From contig NZ_FNAL01000014.1 of the NCBI RefSeq assembly GCF_900101915.1, forward strand, positions 1 through 64,000: 64,000 nucleotides of DNA, written 5' to 3'. A model generated the notes under the pieces. It saw only the letters and a list, made by a program, of their open reading frames with translations. It made no database searches and was not told the origin of the DNA. The DNA comes from Psychrobacter pacificensis. Its GTDB lineage: Bacteria; Pseudomonadota; Gammaproteobacteria; Pseudomonadales; Moraxellaceae. The number at the start of each line of letters is the position of its first letter. Within the stretch, counting starts at the first letter, position 1. Shown piece after piece: positions 9,076-18,740 of the stretch. Position numbers and translations under genes: made by a program.

Positions 9076-10619
9076 TAGCTTAGCCTTTTACGAATTAATT
9101 TAATATAATCTTCTGAAAGTATGCCGAACACTGTACCCGGTCTATTAGATAATTTAGTACGCTGTAAAAACCACCGATTGAAAGGAACGAGAACATACAA
9201 GGCATTTGGGTCAGTGAAATATGCCAATCTGTTTTTAACTTTATTAATAAAATTGACAGGAGGATTTGAACGACCTACAGGTGCATTTTTGCCAACAGTA
9301 TCTACCAAACTATAATTAACAAAATCGTTCCAAAGTACAGTATTGAGACGCAATGAATAAGGGACTGACTCCCACAGAGCTATGAATTCGTCATCCCAGA
9401 ATGGCATCCACCAATCTAAATCAAAAAAGTCATAATAGCGGTTTGAGTTTACTATGAACTTGCTCTGTCTTTCCTTTGAATTCCATATTTCAGCGACTTG
9501 TAAAAACGTGCCTCCGGACTCTTTAAGCAATAGCCTTAATTCTGTTTTTATCTTCAAAACCAAAGCAGAGGTTAATACCTCAGAAGTATGCTTGTAGTGC
9601 CTTTTAATTACATGGTCGAATAATTTTTCTTCATTTTTTACAGTTAGAAAATCTTTTTTATTAAAATGACCTCCAGCAACAAAATCAGCAGTATGTCCTG
9701 GGCATAGAACTGCATCTGAGTGAACAACACCTAACTCTAATAATTTTTTTATGGCTGGATAGACTTGTACATTAGCTACGGAAGTACCTGAGCTTATAAA
9801 TTTTATATACTGACCAAATTCCTTACTCTTTTTGATGGTCTTCCACATTGCTTTAGAATAAGTGACATTGTACCATTCGAACTCTAAGGAGTCTGCTATG
9901 TGTTTACTCATTTTTACTTCATGGCTATCAGATTTACCAAAAGTAAAGCAGATAACATTTTGATATCCGCTCTTCTTTAGATAAAGTGCTATAGCACGAG
10001 AATCATATCCTCCACTTAAAGGAACTACAATCTGCCGTCCGTCAGCCACAGTTATTAACTTGTCAATAATAGCTGTCATCGCCTTATCCATTTTACTAAA
10101 CCAAAAGTCTTGTCCATCATTGTCTATTAGAGTCTTCTCAGGTAAGAAATTCCAATAATTTGTCCGCTGGATATTTACATCATGTGTGATCTTGACTACC
10201 TGCGCAGCTTCCAGTTGATGAATTTCATTTATAAGTGTTTCATGCGAGGTCACGTAGCCCGTGTGTATATATTCTTCTTTAGATATATCATTAATACTCA
10301 AGTCACTGTAGGTATCAACCAAGTAGTCAAAGTCATCAGACACAGTGATACCATGATTTAAGTAGTAGAAAAGTGGTCGACTTCTTACTTTATCGCTTAT
10401 TAAATATGTAGCGTTATCTAGAGAATAAATAATTGTAAAAAATCCATTTATTTTTTCAAAAGCTTTGAAATCATCTTTTAATAAGGTGCTAACAACGAAC
10501 TGTTCTAACAGTTCTAAATTTAATAGCTTATCATCAAGGAAGCAATTTCCAATTAGAATAAAATGACCACTTTCATTTTTTTGGACATCTCCAAACAGTC
10601 CTTTAATATTTGCTATCAT
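9075..10619 (-). CDS. Asparagine synthase-like ligase without glutaminase cysteine
   Basis: A 514-aa relative of class-B asparagine synthetases. The C-terminal half has the ATP-pyrophosphatase loop LSGGYDSRAI (about 201-210) and a following HEVKMSKHIADSL segment, so it should adenylate a carboxylate and couple it to an amine. The N-terminal half keeps the overall Ntn-type fold pattern (NGFFTIIYSLDN, SDKVRSRPLFYY) but has no cysteine at position 2, the residue that normally hydrolyses glutamine. It may therefore use free ammonia or an amino acid. In a uronic-acid capsule locus, amidation of GalNAcA is a reasonable guess. ATG 10619 is chosen over a GTG at 10664; an AAGGA stretch lies 12 bases before it. 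Confidence 0.78.
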   Translation of the reverse strand: MIANIKGLFGDVQKNESGHFILIGNCFLDDKLLNLELLEQFVVSTLLKDDFKAFEKINGFFTIIYSLDNATYLISDKVRSRPLFYYLNHGITVSDDFDYLVDTYSDLSINDISKEEYIHTGYVTSHETLINEIHQLEAAQVVKITHDVNIQRTNYWNFLPEKTLIDNDGQDFWFSKMDKAMTAIIDKLITVADGRQIVVPLSGGYDSRAIALYLKKSGYQNVICFTFGKSDSHEVKMSKHIADSLEFEWYNVTYSKAMWKTIKKSKEFGQYIKFISSGTSVANVQVYPAIKKLLELGVVHSDAVLCPGHTADFVAGGHFNKKDFLTVKNEEKLFDHVIKRHYKHTSEVLTSALVLKIKTELRLLLKESGGTFLQVAEIWNSKERQSKFIVNSNRYYDFFDLDWWMPFWDDEFIALWESVPYSLRLNTVLWNDFVNYSLVDTVGKNAPVGRSNPPVNFINKVKNRLAYFTDPNALYVLVPFNRWFLQRTKLSNRPGTVFGILSEDYIKLIRKRLS

Positions 10620-10681
10620 AATAATTTTTGGTCCTTCTTGAATAATGGCATTGATCCAAATCACGACTTGTCAGATTATAT

Positions 10682-12208
10682 CTATTGATGAATCTTATTT
10701 AGTATATTTCTAGCTTGTTTTGATATTGCTTTTCTTTCAAATTTATTGAACCCAAAAGCTGCTACAGCACATAGTACACCTATTGATATAATAGTCGACT
10801 CCCACCAAAAGCCAGAATCTTCTAATGTACGTATGAGTACTAAATAGTATATTGTCACAACTGTAATGACCACTAAAATCCCGCGGCCAACAACTTCTTT
10901 GAGATACTCTACTATTGAAAGCGATATTAGATTCTTGACTATAAATAATCTTGCTATAAGTGCAAATATAGATAGCGTTATACCAACATATACAACTGCA
11001 TAAGGCTCATATCCCATTCTTAGAACAAGATATGAAAAAGGAACATTTAGTAATAAGAGACCACCTACTACACTTTGATACAACTTAATTTTCCCACTTG
11101 CCTGCGCAGATGTCATTAAAGGCGCAGATATGCCATCAAAAAGAATATTAACTATAATAAGTTTTACAAATATTGAGGTATATTTAGGTACAGATCCTAG
11201 CCATACATTTAAAATCAAATCTGTATTTATCAATATTGGCATTGCTAAAAAGAATAAGAGAAAAAAATTATACTTTGCTCCATAACATACAAGCTGATGC
11301 ATGTAATTCATGTCTTTTGCGGCATAAGACTTTATTATTTGAGGATTAATCGCTACTTGTAAGTTTTGTACAAAACTATTTAGCGCTCCAGATACTTGCA
11401 TAGCGATTGCTCTAGCAGCATTAACTGATGGCCCAAAAAATATATTGAGTAAAATATTTAAACCTTGTGTATTCATTACAAAAGAAATATTGCCCCATAG
11501 ATTCCAGCTAGTATAAGATAGCATAATATGGAACAGCTTCTTATCCCAATACAGTCTAAATCGTGATTCCATAAATTTCTTTTTACAGTAAACTCGATAT
11601 ACCATGGCTATTATAAGTACAACGGCAAGACTAAGTATTCCATAAAGAATTAGCTTATCTATTCCGAACCAACTTAGCATAAATACGATCAGAAGTTTTA
11701 ACGTCACATCTAAAATGCTAACCCATGCGAATACTTTCATTCGCTCATGAGCAATTATTAGCGCATTGTAGGGCACACTAACTATGGTTACCATAAATGA
11801 CAACAGCGCTAAGTGAAATACCCATTCAGCAGCGTACATTCTATCTATAGGTATGGTCAGCTGCGTCCTTACAAACCAAAGCCCAACGGTTTCACCTAAC
11901 AAAAATACAAATAAGGCTATAAGGCTATGTATATTTAGACTCATACTAAATATACCGCGCACATCCTTAACATCAGGTTTGCCTAACTCAAATGCAAGAA
12001 AGCGCTGAGTTGCAGAAGACATTGCGCTATTTAAAAATCCTAACGTAATCACGAATCCAGCGACTACATTGTAGATACCAAAATCTTCAACCCCTAATGT
12101 CTGTAATATAACTCTTGAAGTATAAAGAGAAACTGCCATAGTTAGCAGCATGCGAAAGTACAGCATGCCCGCATTTTTAGCCATGCGTTTGTATTTGTTA
12201 CTTTCCAC
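10682..12208 (-). CDS. wzx: Wzx-type oligosaccharide flippase
   Basis: A 508-aa membrane protein with 12-14 predicted membrane segments, of the polysaccharide-transporter branch of the MATE/MOP superfamily. The N-terminus (YFRMLLTMAVSLYTSRVILQ, then LGVEDFGIYNVVAGFV and SSATQRFLAFELGK) is typical of Wzx-like flippases. It would turn the undecaprenyl-linked repeat unit from the cytoplasmic to the periplasmic face, where Wzy polymerises it and Wza/Wzc export it. The gene starts one base behind the epimerase stop, so it belongs to the same transcript as the sugar-precursor genes. Confidence 0.85.
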   Translation of the reverse strand: MESNKYKRMAKNAGMLYFRMLLTMAVSLYTSRVILQTLGVEDFGIYNVVAGFVITLGFLNSAMSSATQRFLAFELGKPDVKDVRGIFSMSLNIHSLIALFVFLLGETVGLWFVRTQLTIPIDRMYAAEWVFHLALLSFMVTIVSVPYNALIIAHERMKVFAWVSILDVTLKLLIVFMLSWFGIDKLILYGILSLAVVLIIAMVYRVYCKKKFMESRFRLYWDKKLFHIMLSYTSWNLWGNISFVMNTQGLNILLNIFFGPSVNAARAIAMQVSGALNSFVQNLQVAINPQIIKSYAAKDMNYMHQLVCYGAKYNFFLLFFLAMPILINTDLILNVWLGSVPKYTSIFVKLIIVNILFDGISAPLMTSAQASGKIKLYQSVVGGLLLLNVPFSYLVLRMGYEPYAVVYVGITLSIFALIARLFIVKNLISLSIVEYLKEVVGRGILVVITVVTIYYLVLIRTLEDSGFWWESTIISIGVLCAVAAFGFNKFERKAISKQARNILNKIHQ

Positions 12209-12209
12209 G

Positions 12210-13247
12210 TTAGCTAACAGTATTAATGCTAGTTACATACCAAGGCATCGCTTTTTCAATACCTTGAACAATATCAAACTGCGGATCATAGCTTAGAGCG
12301 TTTTGTATTTTGCTAATGTCAGCCTGACTATGACGCACATCTCCTGCTCTAAAATCTCGATAAACTGGAGCTTGAGTATAGCTAACGCCATTAGCGCTTA
12401 AATGCTCTTTAAGTGCTGAAAACAGCGTATTAAGGGTAGTACGGCCGCCCACAGCTACATTATATACTTGGTTCTTGGCTTGTTCAGTAGCAGTCGCTGC
12501 CAGAATATTAGCTTGTACTGCATTTTCAATAAAGTTAAAGTCGCGACTGGTATCACCATCGCCATTGATGAATACTTCATCACCTGCGATCATAGCGGCC
12601 GTCCATTTCGGTATCACCGCTGCATAGGCACCATCTGGTGTTTGTCGTTTACCAAAGATATTAAAATAACGTAGGCCAATCGTCTTAAAGCCATAAGTTC
12701 GAGAGAATACATCCGCATACAGCTCATTAACGTACTTTGTTACCGCATACGGCGATAACGGATTACCAATAGCATCTTCTACTTTTGGCAGTGCCGGATG
12801 ATCACCATATGTTGAGCTACTCGCCGCATAGGTGAAGCTAGCTACATTAGCATCACGAGCGGCTACCAGCATATTTAAAAAGCCTGAGATATTAGTCTCA
12901 TTGGTTGCGATAGGATCAGCGATAGAGCGCGGTACTGAGCCTAGCGCTGCTTGATGCAGCACGTAATCAACGCCTTGACAGGCTTTCGAACAATCAGTTA
13001 ACTGACGAATATCACCCTTTATGAAAGTAAACCTTTCCCACTGCTCAGCGCTTACTAAACTTTTTACTTCATCTAAATTATGCTGGAAACCTGTGGCGAA
13101 ATTGTCTAACCCCACCACTTTTTGATCAAGCAATAATAGTGTCTCAAGCAGATTAGAGCCAATAAAGCCCGCTACTCCTGTGATAAGCCAAGTTTTAGGC
13201 GTCTGTACTAATGTTTCTTTCACTTTATTGTAGGTTGTCGCTGTCAT
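12210..13247 (-). CDS. wbpP: UDP-GlcNAc C4-epimerase (WbpP/TviC-like)
   Basis: A short-chain dehydrogenase-type sugar epimerase of 345 aa, the usual size for WbpP/TviC/VipB. It has the NAD-binding GVAGFIG (residues 24-30), [11 protein letters not shown] after the second strand, [10 protein letters not shown], the catalytic SPYAVTKY (Y-x3-K), and [19 protein letters not shown]. Enzymes of this group interconvert UDP-GlcNAc and UDP-GalNAc (and the matching uronic acids). With the neighbouring dehydrogenase it would supply UDP-GalNAcA for the capsule. Base use looks less AT-rich than in the distal capsule genes. UDP-Glc/UDP-Gal activity is less likely given the WbpP-like N-terminal extension. 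Confidence 0.85.
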   Translation of the reverse strand: MTATTYNKVKETLVQTPKTWLITGVAGFIGSNLLETLLLLDQKVVGLDNFATGFQHNLDEVKSLVSAEQWERFTFIKGDIRQLTDCSKACQGVDYVLHQAALGSVPRSIADPIATNETNISGFLNMLVAARDANVASFTYAASSSTYGDHPALPKVEDAIGNPLSPYAVTKYVNELYADVFSRTYGFKTIGLRYFNIFGKRQTPDGAYAAVIPKWTAAMIAGDEVFINGDGDTSRDFNFIENAVQANILAATATEQAKNQVYNVAVGGRTTLNTLFSALKEHLSANGVSYTQAPVYRDFRAGDVRHSQADISKIQNALSYDPQFDIVQGIEKAMPWYVTSINTVS

Positions 13248-13286
13248 AGTATTGCTCGCATGTTGTTATTGTAAGACTATATGGGC

Positions 13287-14564
13287 TTATAGACGGATAT
13301 CTGTGTCTTCTTTGGCGAACACATACTTCAGATCATAGAGCACATGATTATGTTTACCTAAACTTCTTATATGCGCTACGCCCATATCGACAAACTCACT
13401 GTGAGCTACTGCTAAAATAATACTATCATAGCTATTGGCTGTAGGCTCATTGACAGGCTTAATACCATACTCTCTTTGGGCCTCTACAGCATCTACCCAT
13501 GGGTCGTAAACATCGACCTCGATATTGTATTCTTGCAGCTCGTGTACGATATCGATAACCTTAGTATTACGTACGTCAGGACAGTTTTCTTTAAAACTCA
13601 AGCCTAATACCAGAACTTTGGCACCTTCAACTTGAATACGTTTTTTAATCATGGTTTTGACTAGTTGAGTGACAACATACTCACCCATACTGTCATTTAG
13701 ACGGCGGCCAGCCAATATAATCTCGGGGTTATAACCGATCGCTTGTGCTTTATGGGTAAGATAATACGGGTCGACACCGATACAATGCCCACCAACCAGA
13801 CCTGGACGAAATGGCAAAAAGTTCCATTTGGTGCCTGCAGCTTCTAGTACTGCCTGCGTATCGATACCCATTTTATTAAAGATAACGGCAAGCTCATTGA
13901 TAAGGGCAATATTCACATCGCGCTGGGTATTTTCAATCACCTTTGCTGCTTCAGCCACTTTAATAGAGGCAGCTTTATGTGTACCCGCAGTGATGATTAA
14001 GTTATAGACTTCGTCGACAAAGTCCGCAATCTCAGGCGTTGAACCAGCTGTGACTTTCAGGATGTTAGTCACGCGGTGCTCTTTATCACCTGGGTTAATA
14101 CGCTCAGGGCTATAACCTGCATAAAAGTCTTGGTTAAAGCTCAATCCTGACACTTTCTCTAGCACAGGGATACACACTTCTTCAGTTGCGCCAGGGTATA
14201 CGGTTGATTCATAAACGACGATATCACCTTGCTTCAATACGCCGCCGATTGCTTCCGATGCTTTTATAAGCGGTGTTAAGTCAGGTTGTTTGTAGTCATC
14301 AATCGGTGTCGGTACAGTGATGATAAAGAAGTTGCAGTCTTTAAGCATCTGGATATCTGAGCTATAACTCAAATGTGTAGCTTCTGCTAACTCCTCTTCA
14401 CTGACTTCTAAAGTATGATCAATACCTGTATTAAGTGCTGAAATACGCTCAGCATTAATATCAAAGCCTATAACCGAGTGATTTTTACCGAACTCTACTG
14501 CTAATGGTAGTCCCACATAGCCCAAACCTATTACTGCTATTTTCAAGTTATTAATATTATACAT
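13287..14564 (-). CDS. wbpO: UDP-N-acetyl-hexosamine 6-dehydrogenase (WbpO/TviB-like)
   Basis: A 425-aa NAD-dependent nucleotide-sugar dehydrogenase that oxidises C6 of a UDP-HexNAc to the uronic acid in two steps. It shows the Rossmann motif [17 protein letters not shown], the VPTPID motif, [11 protein letters not shown], the catalytic cysteine in [12 protein letters not shown], and the C-terminal [17 protein letters not shown]. The pattern fits the WbpO/TviB group (UDP-GalNAc or UDP-GlcNAc to the uronate) better than UDP-glucose dehydrogenase. The ATG at 14564 with GAGAG in front is chosen over a TTG four codons upstream. It lies 39 bp ahead of the epimerase gene, giving a two-step route to UDP-GalNAcA. 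Confidence 0.87.
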   Translation of the reverse strand: MYNINNLKIAVIGLGYVGLPLAVEFGKNHSVIGFDINAERISALNTGIDHTLEVSEEELAEATHLSYSSDIQMLKDCNFFIITVPTPIDDYKQPDLTPLIKASEAIGGVLKQGDIVVYESTVYPGATEEVCIPVLEKVSGLSFNQDFYAGYSPERINPGDKEHRVTNILKVTAGSTPEIADFVDEVYNLIITAGTHKAASIKVAEAAKVIENTQRDVNIALINELAVIFNKMGIDTQAVLEAAGTKWNFLPFRPGLVGGHCIGVDPYYLTHKAQAIGYNPEIILAGRRLNDSMGEYVVTQLVKTMIKKRIQVEGAKVLVLGLSFKENCPDVRNTKVIDIVHELQEYNIEVDVYDPWVDAVEAQREYGIKPVNEPTANSYDSIILAVAHSEFVDMGVAHIRSLGKHNHVLYDLKYVFAKEDTDIRL

Positions 14565-14668
14565 AGTTACTCTCAAGCTGTTTTTAAAATTTTAGATAAT
14601 TGCTACATATCTAAAGATATACATTTGTTAATAAGATAGTATCTATTATGCAGTTCGCCCAGCAGTGA

Positions 14669-16873
14669 TTACTTGTCATTGCCATAAGCATAACTGTAGT
14701 GATAGCTGTATTTACTAGTCAGACCTTGTTTAACTTCATTCAAAACAATACCATCGACCTGAACATTAGCTTTGTTTAGCTGTTTGACCGCATAGACTAA
14801 TTGACCCTCTATAGACTTATCGTACCTAGTGACCATCAGCACTTTGTCCGCATATTGCGATATGATCATAGCATCTGACGCTGCTAGTACTGGTGGTGTG
14901 TCTATAATAATATAATCATAATGTGTATTAAGCTCAGTCATTAGTGAACTGAACTTGTCGCTCGATAGTAGCGAAGCAGGATTGTGAGGCTGCTTACCTC
15001 TAGGTATAAAGTCTACATTGTCTAATGTCGTAGGATGAACGATATCTACTATTGAATGACCGTCTTGCTGGAAGTAGTCTGCAAGACCATTGTCTTGTGT
15101 CATATTAAATGTTTTGTGTAGCTCACCCAAACGCATATCTGCATCAATAATCAACACTTTTTTGTTCAACTGAGCAAACACTTCAGATAAGTTCGATGAT
15201 ATAAAGGATTTACCCACACCAGGACTTTCACCAGTTATTAAAATAATTTTGGCACGATTTCCTGTTTTACTGACCGACGGCATACCGAACATCAAACTCG
15301 TTCTTAAGCTCTTGATTGCCTCATAACTCAAACTGTTGCTATCGCTGTAGGCCAATAGCCGATTAGCAGATTTGCTATTTTTACCAATTCTAGTTAGTAG
15401 CGGAGAGCGCGGCACTGTTGCAATGACAGGGACGCCTGTTTTTGATTCAAGGCGTTCAGGATCTTTGACCACATTTTTCAGTAGATTTTTTAGTAGTACG
15501 AGCATGATACCAAGTAGTAGACCAGTGAGCGTTGCCAGCAATATAATAAGTGATTTCTTGGGTGCAATCGCGCGATAGGTATTAATCGGTAGATCAATGA
15601 TACGTGCAAACCCAACCTGTCCTGCCTGAGCAATTTGTAGCTGCTGGTAGTTTTTTAGCAAGTTCAAATATATTTCTCTATTAATATTCACATCTTCTGA
15701 CAATTTTAAAAACTCGCGCTGTACTTCGGGTAAGCCTTCAATCCGGTTATCGATAACTTGTATGCGGCTTTGTAACTCTGCTATCTGATCATCAATTTGA
15801 ATGACTAGAGGGTGTTCTTCTGTATAGTAAGTTGTCAAGTCAGCTTTTTTGAGTCTAAGCTCACTGAGTTGACTATCAATTCGGGCATTTTCTGCTAACA
15901 GTATGCTTGATTCTTGTCCGATATCGATAGTACCGTTCTCAGTACGAAAAGCATTAAATGCTTTTTCAGACGCTTCAAGCGTCTGTTTCAACTCTGGAAT
16001 TTGAGTTTCCATAAATGCAATTGTTCTAGTCGCTTCTTCCGAACCGCGAGAATTATTTTGATCAATGTAAGATAAAATAATCTGACGTAAAATACGACTG
16101 ACCTGCTCTTGATTAGGGCCGATCATAGATAACTGAATAATACCTGTCTTGGCGCCGAGTTCTGATACGGTCAAAGCACCTTTTATTGCATCTGTTGTGT
16201 TTTGTAGTGACTGCTTGGTAATACTGATAGGACGTTCATTAGCTGGTAAGTTATCAACCGTAATTTCAATAAAACCATCTATTCCGTTAAAACGATGTGG
16301 CGTATTTAATCGACCTTTAAACGTGTCGAGTCCATTGGTTATTGTAAAGCCTTGACTTGAACCGACTAAAGTAAATGACTTGTCTAGATAGTCTTCTGAT
16401 ACCTCAAACTGACTGACTTGGGCATTCCCATCACTAGTAGCAAGGAATACACCCTCAGGCATATTCTCTTGACTATCAATGCGATTGGTTCTGATTTTAT
16501 CTATTGCATCAACTGTCGGATCATTTAAGCGAATAGATAAATTGAGTATATCTACCACAGGCCTTAGCACCATACGTGACTTAATCAGCTCAGCTTCTGT
16601 TTGCGCAAGACTAGATTCTGTAGCTACCAAATCAGAAATACTTGACCCCAATGCCGAGACGCCTCCAGAAGAGGATTCGATCTGTATCAAAGCATCCGAT
16701 TTAAAAATAGTCGTTTCATAACGACTATAAAGCACGCCTATTAACAAACCTAGTAACGCAAGAAACAATATTGTCTTCCAGCCGCGTAATATTGAAAATA
16801 TAATGGCTAGTATGTCTATATCATTATTTGATTCTGCAGAAGGTTTCGATAGATTATCTGAATCTAGGGTCAT
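14669..16873 (-). CDS. wzc: Wzc: polysaccharide co-polymerase and tyrosine autokinase
   Basis: A 734-aa inner-membrane protein that controls capsule chain length and export together with Wza. In order: an N-terminal Wzz domain with a first membrane segment (TILFLALLGLLIGVLYS), a long periplasmic coiled-coil part, a GNVR-type region before the second membrane segment (SLIILLATLTGLLLGIMLVL), and a cytoplasmic BY-kinase domain with Walker A (GESPGVGKSF), Walker A' (VLIIDADMR) and Walker B (YIIIDTPP). The last residues hold a tyrosine cluster (KYSYHYSYAY), the autophosphorylation tail. Its phosphatase Wzb and pore Wza are encoded just upstream. Length and domain order match the family. Confidence 0.95.
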   Translation of the reverse strand: MTLDSDNLSKPSAESNNDIDILAIIFSILRGWKTILFLALLGLLIGVLYSRYETTIFKSDALIQIESSSGGVSALGSSISDLVATESSLAQTEAELIKSRMVLRPVVDILNLSIRLNDPTVDAIDKIRTNRIDSQENMPEGVFLATSDGNAQVSQFEVSEDYLDKSFTLVGSSQGFTITNGLDTFKGRLNTPHRFNGIDGFIEITVDNLPANERPISITKQSLQNTTDAIKGALTVSELGAKTGIIQLSMIGPNQEQVSRILRQIILSYIDQNNSRGSEEATRTIAFMETQIPELKQTLEASEKAFNAFRTENGTIDIGQESSILLAENARIDSQLSELRLKKADLTTYYTEEHPLVIQIDDQIAELQSRIQVIDNRIEGLPEVQREFLKLSEDVNINREIYLNLLKNYQQLQIAQAGQVGFARIIDLPINTYRAIAPKKSLIILLATLTGLLLGIMLVLLKNLLKNVVKDPERLESKTGVPVIATVPRSPLLTRIGKNSKSANRLLAYSDSNSLSYEAIKSLRTSLMFGMPSVSKTGNRAKIILITGESPGVGKSFISSNLSEVFAQLNKKVLIIDADMRLGELHKTFNMTQDNGLADYFQQDGHSIVDIVHPTTLDNVDFIPRGKQPHNPASLLSSDKFSSLMTELNTHYDYIIIDTPPVLAASDAMIISQYADKVLMVTRYDKSIEGQLVYAVKQLNKANVQVDGIVLNEVKQGLTSKYSYHYSYAYGNDK

Positions 16874-16931
16874 AACTATATATTCATCGTATTAGGTTAA
16901 TTATCTGATACCAATCAGTTAGTTTTTTCGT

Positions 16932-17375
16932 TCAACTAATTTTATCGGCCCAAGGCGTGAGACTGTTGACAATATCTTGCCTGGCTATCTCAAATAATGA
17001 TATGTCATGTCTATAAGGGTCAGCAATTTCTTTATTAATCCAATGCCCTATCTTAAAGGTCTTGCCACGGCAATGTGGCCACCGCTCCTCTATCCATTTG
17101 GTTTGGCCATCTGACATAGTAAATATAAGATCTGCATTCATAACCAGCTTTTCATTTATCTGCTTTGCGATATGATTCGACATATCGATATCGTATGGGT
17201 CCATTACTGCTTGTGATTTTGGATCCACTGGATTACCAACTAATGCTCCAAGACCTGCAGAATCAATGTGCTTATGTGGGAACTGATCTTTTAGTAGTGC
17301 CTCTGCTATAGGACTGCGACAAATATTGCCTACGCAAACCACCAAAATATTATCAAATGCCATAATATTTGCCAC
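16932..17375 (-). CDS. wzb: Wzb: low-molecular-weight protein-tyrosine phosphatase
   Basis: A 147-aa cytoplasmic phosphatase that removes phosphate from the Wzc tyrosine tail, so capsule assembly can cycle. The P-loop C-x5-R-S is seen as CVGNICRS (C14, R20), and the general-acid motif DPY is present in IADPYRHD. The start may be the first ATG or the one four codons later (before AFDN); both are before the core. The gene begins on the base next to the end of wza and is followed 58 bp later by wzc, the classic wza-wzb-wzc order. Confidence 0.93.
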   Translation of the reverse strand: MANIMAFDNILVVCVGNICRSPIAEALLKDQFPHKHIDSAGLGALVGNPVDPKSQAVMDPYDIDMSNHIAKQINEKLVMNADLIFTMSDGQTKWIEERWPHCRGKTFKIGHWINKEIADPYRHDISLFEIARQDIVNSLTPWADKIS

Positions 17376-18464
17376 CTATAAGCTTGAAACGCTTCTAATT
17401 GCTAAGGTTGAAGGAAGCAATGCACTGATCACACGGTTCCAACGCGTCAGGCCAGTTGGATCCACATAGAGAATATCATTAGGCTGCATCTCGAAGCGAT
17501 TGGCCAGTGCGAGGCTAGTCAGATTTTGCATATCAGCATAATAAATATTGGTACGCTGATAGTTTGGATTGTCACGGACTACATATACTTTGGCCGCATT
17601 AGCAGTAGCAGAGTTCAGACCTTTAGATCTGCCTAAGACTTGCGCTAAGCTCAGTCCTTGCTCCAAGATAGGCACCGGCTCAATTTGACCAAACTCGCCT
17701 AAGACATAGACAGTGTTTCGATCTTGGCTATTAACATGAATAGAGTCGCCGTCTTGGATATAGATCTGATTACCTGATGCGCCTATTTGACGCAAATCTT
17801 GCAAGCCAATATTGTAGTTGCGGCCATTGCGATTGAGCACGATGCTATTAGAGTCGCCAGTTGGCGTCGCACCACCAGACATAGAAATAGCACTATAAAG
17901 AGATACTGGTGCATCAGCAATAGGATATTCACCAGGCTTGGAAACTTCACCATCAATGAAAAAACGGTTGCCTCGATACTCGGCAACACTGACTTGAGGA
18001 TCAGGGAACTTTAGATAACGCTGTAATTGAGTTTTTAAATTCTGAGTAAACTGAGGTACACTAAGACCAGCGGCTTTAATACGACCGATCAAAGGAAATT
18101 GTATGTAGCCTTGCTGATCAACAGAATGTCCTGCCTCCCCTGACACTCCGGCAGCAACATCTGTATAACCGCTTATAATGATATTTAAAATATCACCTTC
18201 TGAAATACGATACTGTTTCTTAGTGGAGCTCGCTATAAGCTGATAAATGTCATTAGTAGGACGGCTGACTTGCGGAGGCGGCAAGGTCGCTAAATTAAGC
18301 GGCTGAATATTAAACTGTAAACCATTCTCGGCAGTGAAGTCCCCTACTGGCGGCAAATCACCTGCTTGTAAGCCTGAATTTATCGTCGTCGTCGCGCATC
18401 CTGCAGACCATAAAGTCATGAGCAATAAGCCCGAGGTGCTTAATAGTTTAAAGGATTGGCGCAT
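17376..18464 (-). CDS. wza: Wza: outer-membrane polysaccharide export lipoprotein
   Basis: A 362-aa outer-membrane channel for capsule export. It has a lipoprotein signal with the lipobox SAGC (C23), a polysaccharide export (Poly_export) domain starting near YRISEGDILNIIISGYTDV, followed by SLBB-type repeats (FIDGEVSKPGEYPI, VYVLGEFGQIEPVPI) and a C-terminal segment (NRVISALLPSTLAIRSVSSL) for the outer-membrane helix. It is the first gene of the capsule transcript. The 276-bp AT-rich gap to the divergent rluB must hold the locus promoter, but I see no clear -35/-10 pair and no JUMPstart-like sequence there. Confidence 0.93.
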   Translation of the reverse strand: MRQSFKLLSTSGLLLMTLWSAGCATTTINSGLQAGDLPPVGDFTAENGLQFNIQPLNLATLPPPQVSRPTNDIYQLIASSTKKQYRISEGDILNIIISGYTDVAAGVSGEAGHSVDQQGYIQFPLIGRIKAAGLSVPQFTQNLKTQLQRYLKFPDPQVSVAEYRGNRFFIDGEVSKPGEYPIADAPVSLYSAISMSGGATPTGDSNSIVLNRNGRNYNIGLQDLRQIGASGNQIYIQDGDSIHVNSQDRNTVYVLGEFGQIEPVPILEQGLSLAQVLGRSKGLNSATANAAKVYVVRDNPNYQRTNIYYADMQNLTSLALANRFEMQPNDILYVDPTGLTRWNRVISALLPSTLAIRSVSSL

Positions 18465-18740
18465 AATGAAGACCTTTATAGAGCATGATGACAGATAAAA
18501 AGTATAGATAACAACGATATATTACTAATTTAGTAAGGCATTTATACTATAAAAAAAGCCATAATAACATAATTGGTTAAAATTTCATCTATTGTTATTA
18601 TTTTTGTTCACTTTTATCTACCCTAGTTTGCAGATATTATAGTCACTGACTACTGCTTTGTCGTTCAAAGTAGCGTAAAATAGCCAATCTAACTTTTTAC
18701 ATTGAGAAATGTACACACCTACCCGATTCAAGGATATATT

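Noticed and set aside
18465..18740. Possible JUMPstart element or clear promoter pair in front of wza
   Set aside because: I searched by eye for the GGCGGTAG-like core and for -35/-10 pairs but only found AT-rich sequence with weak matches.
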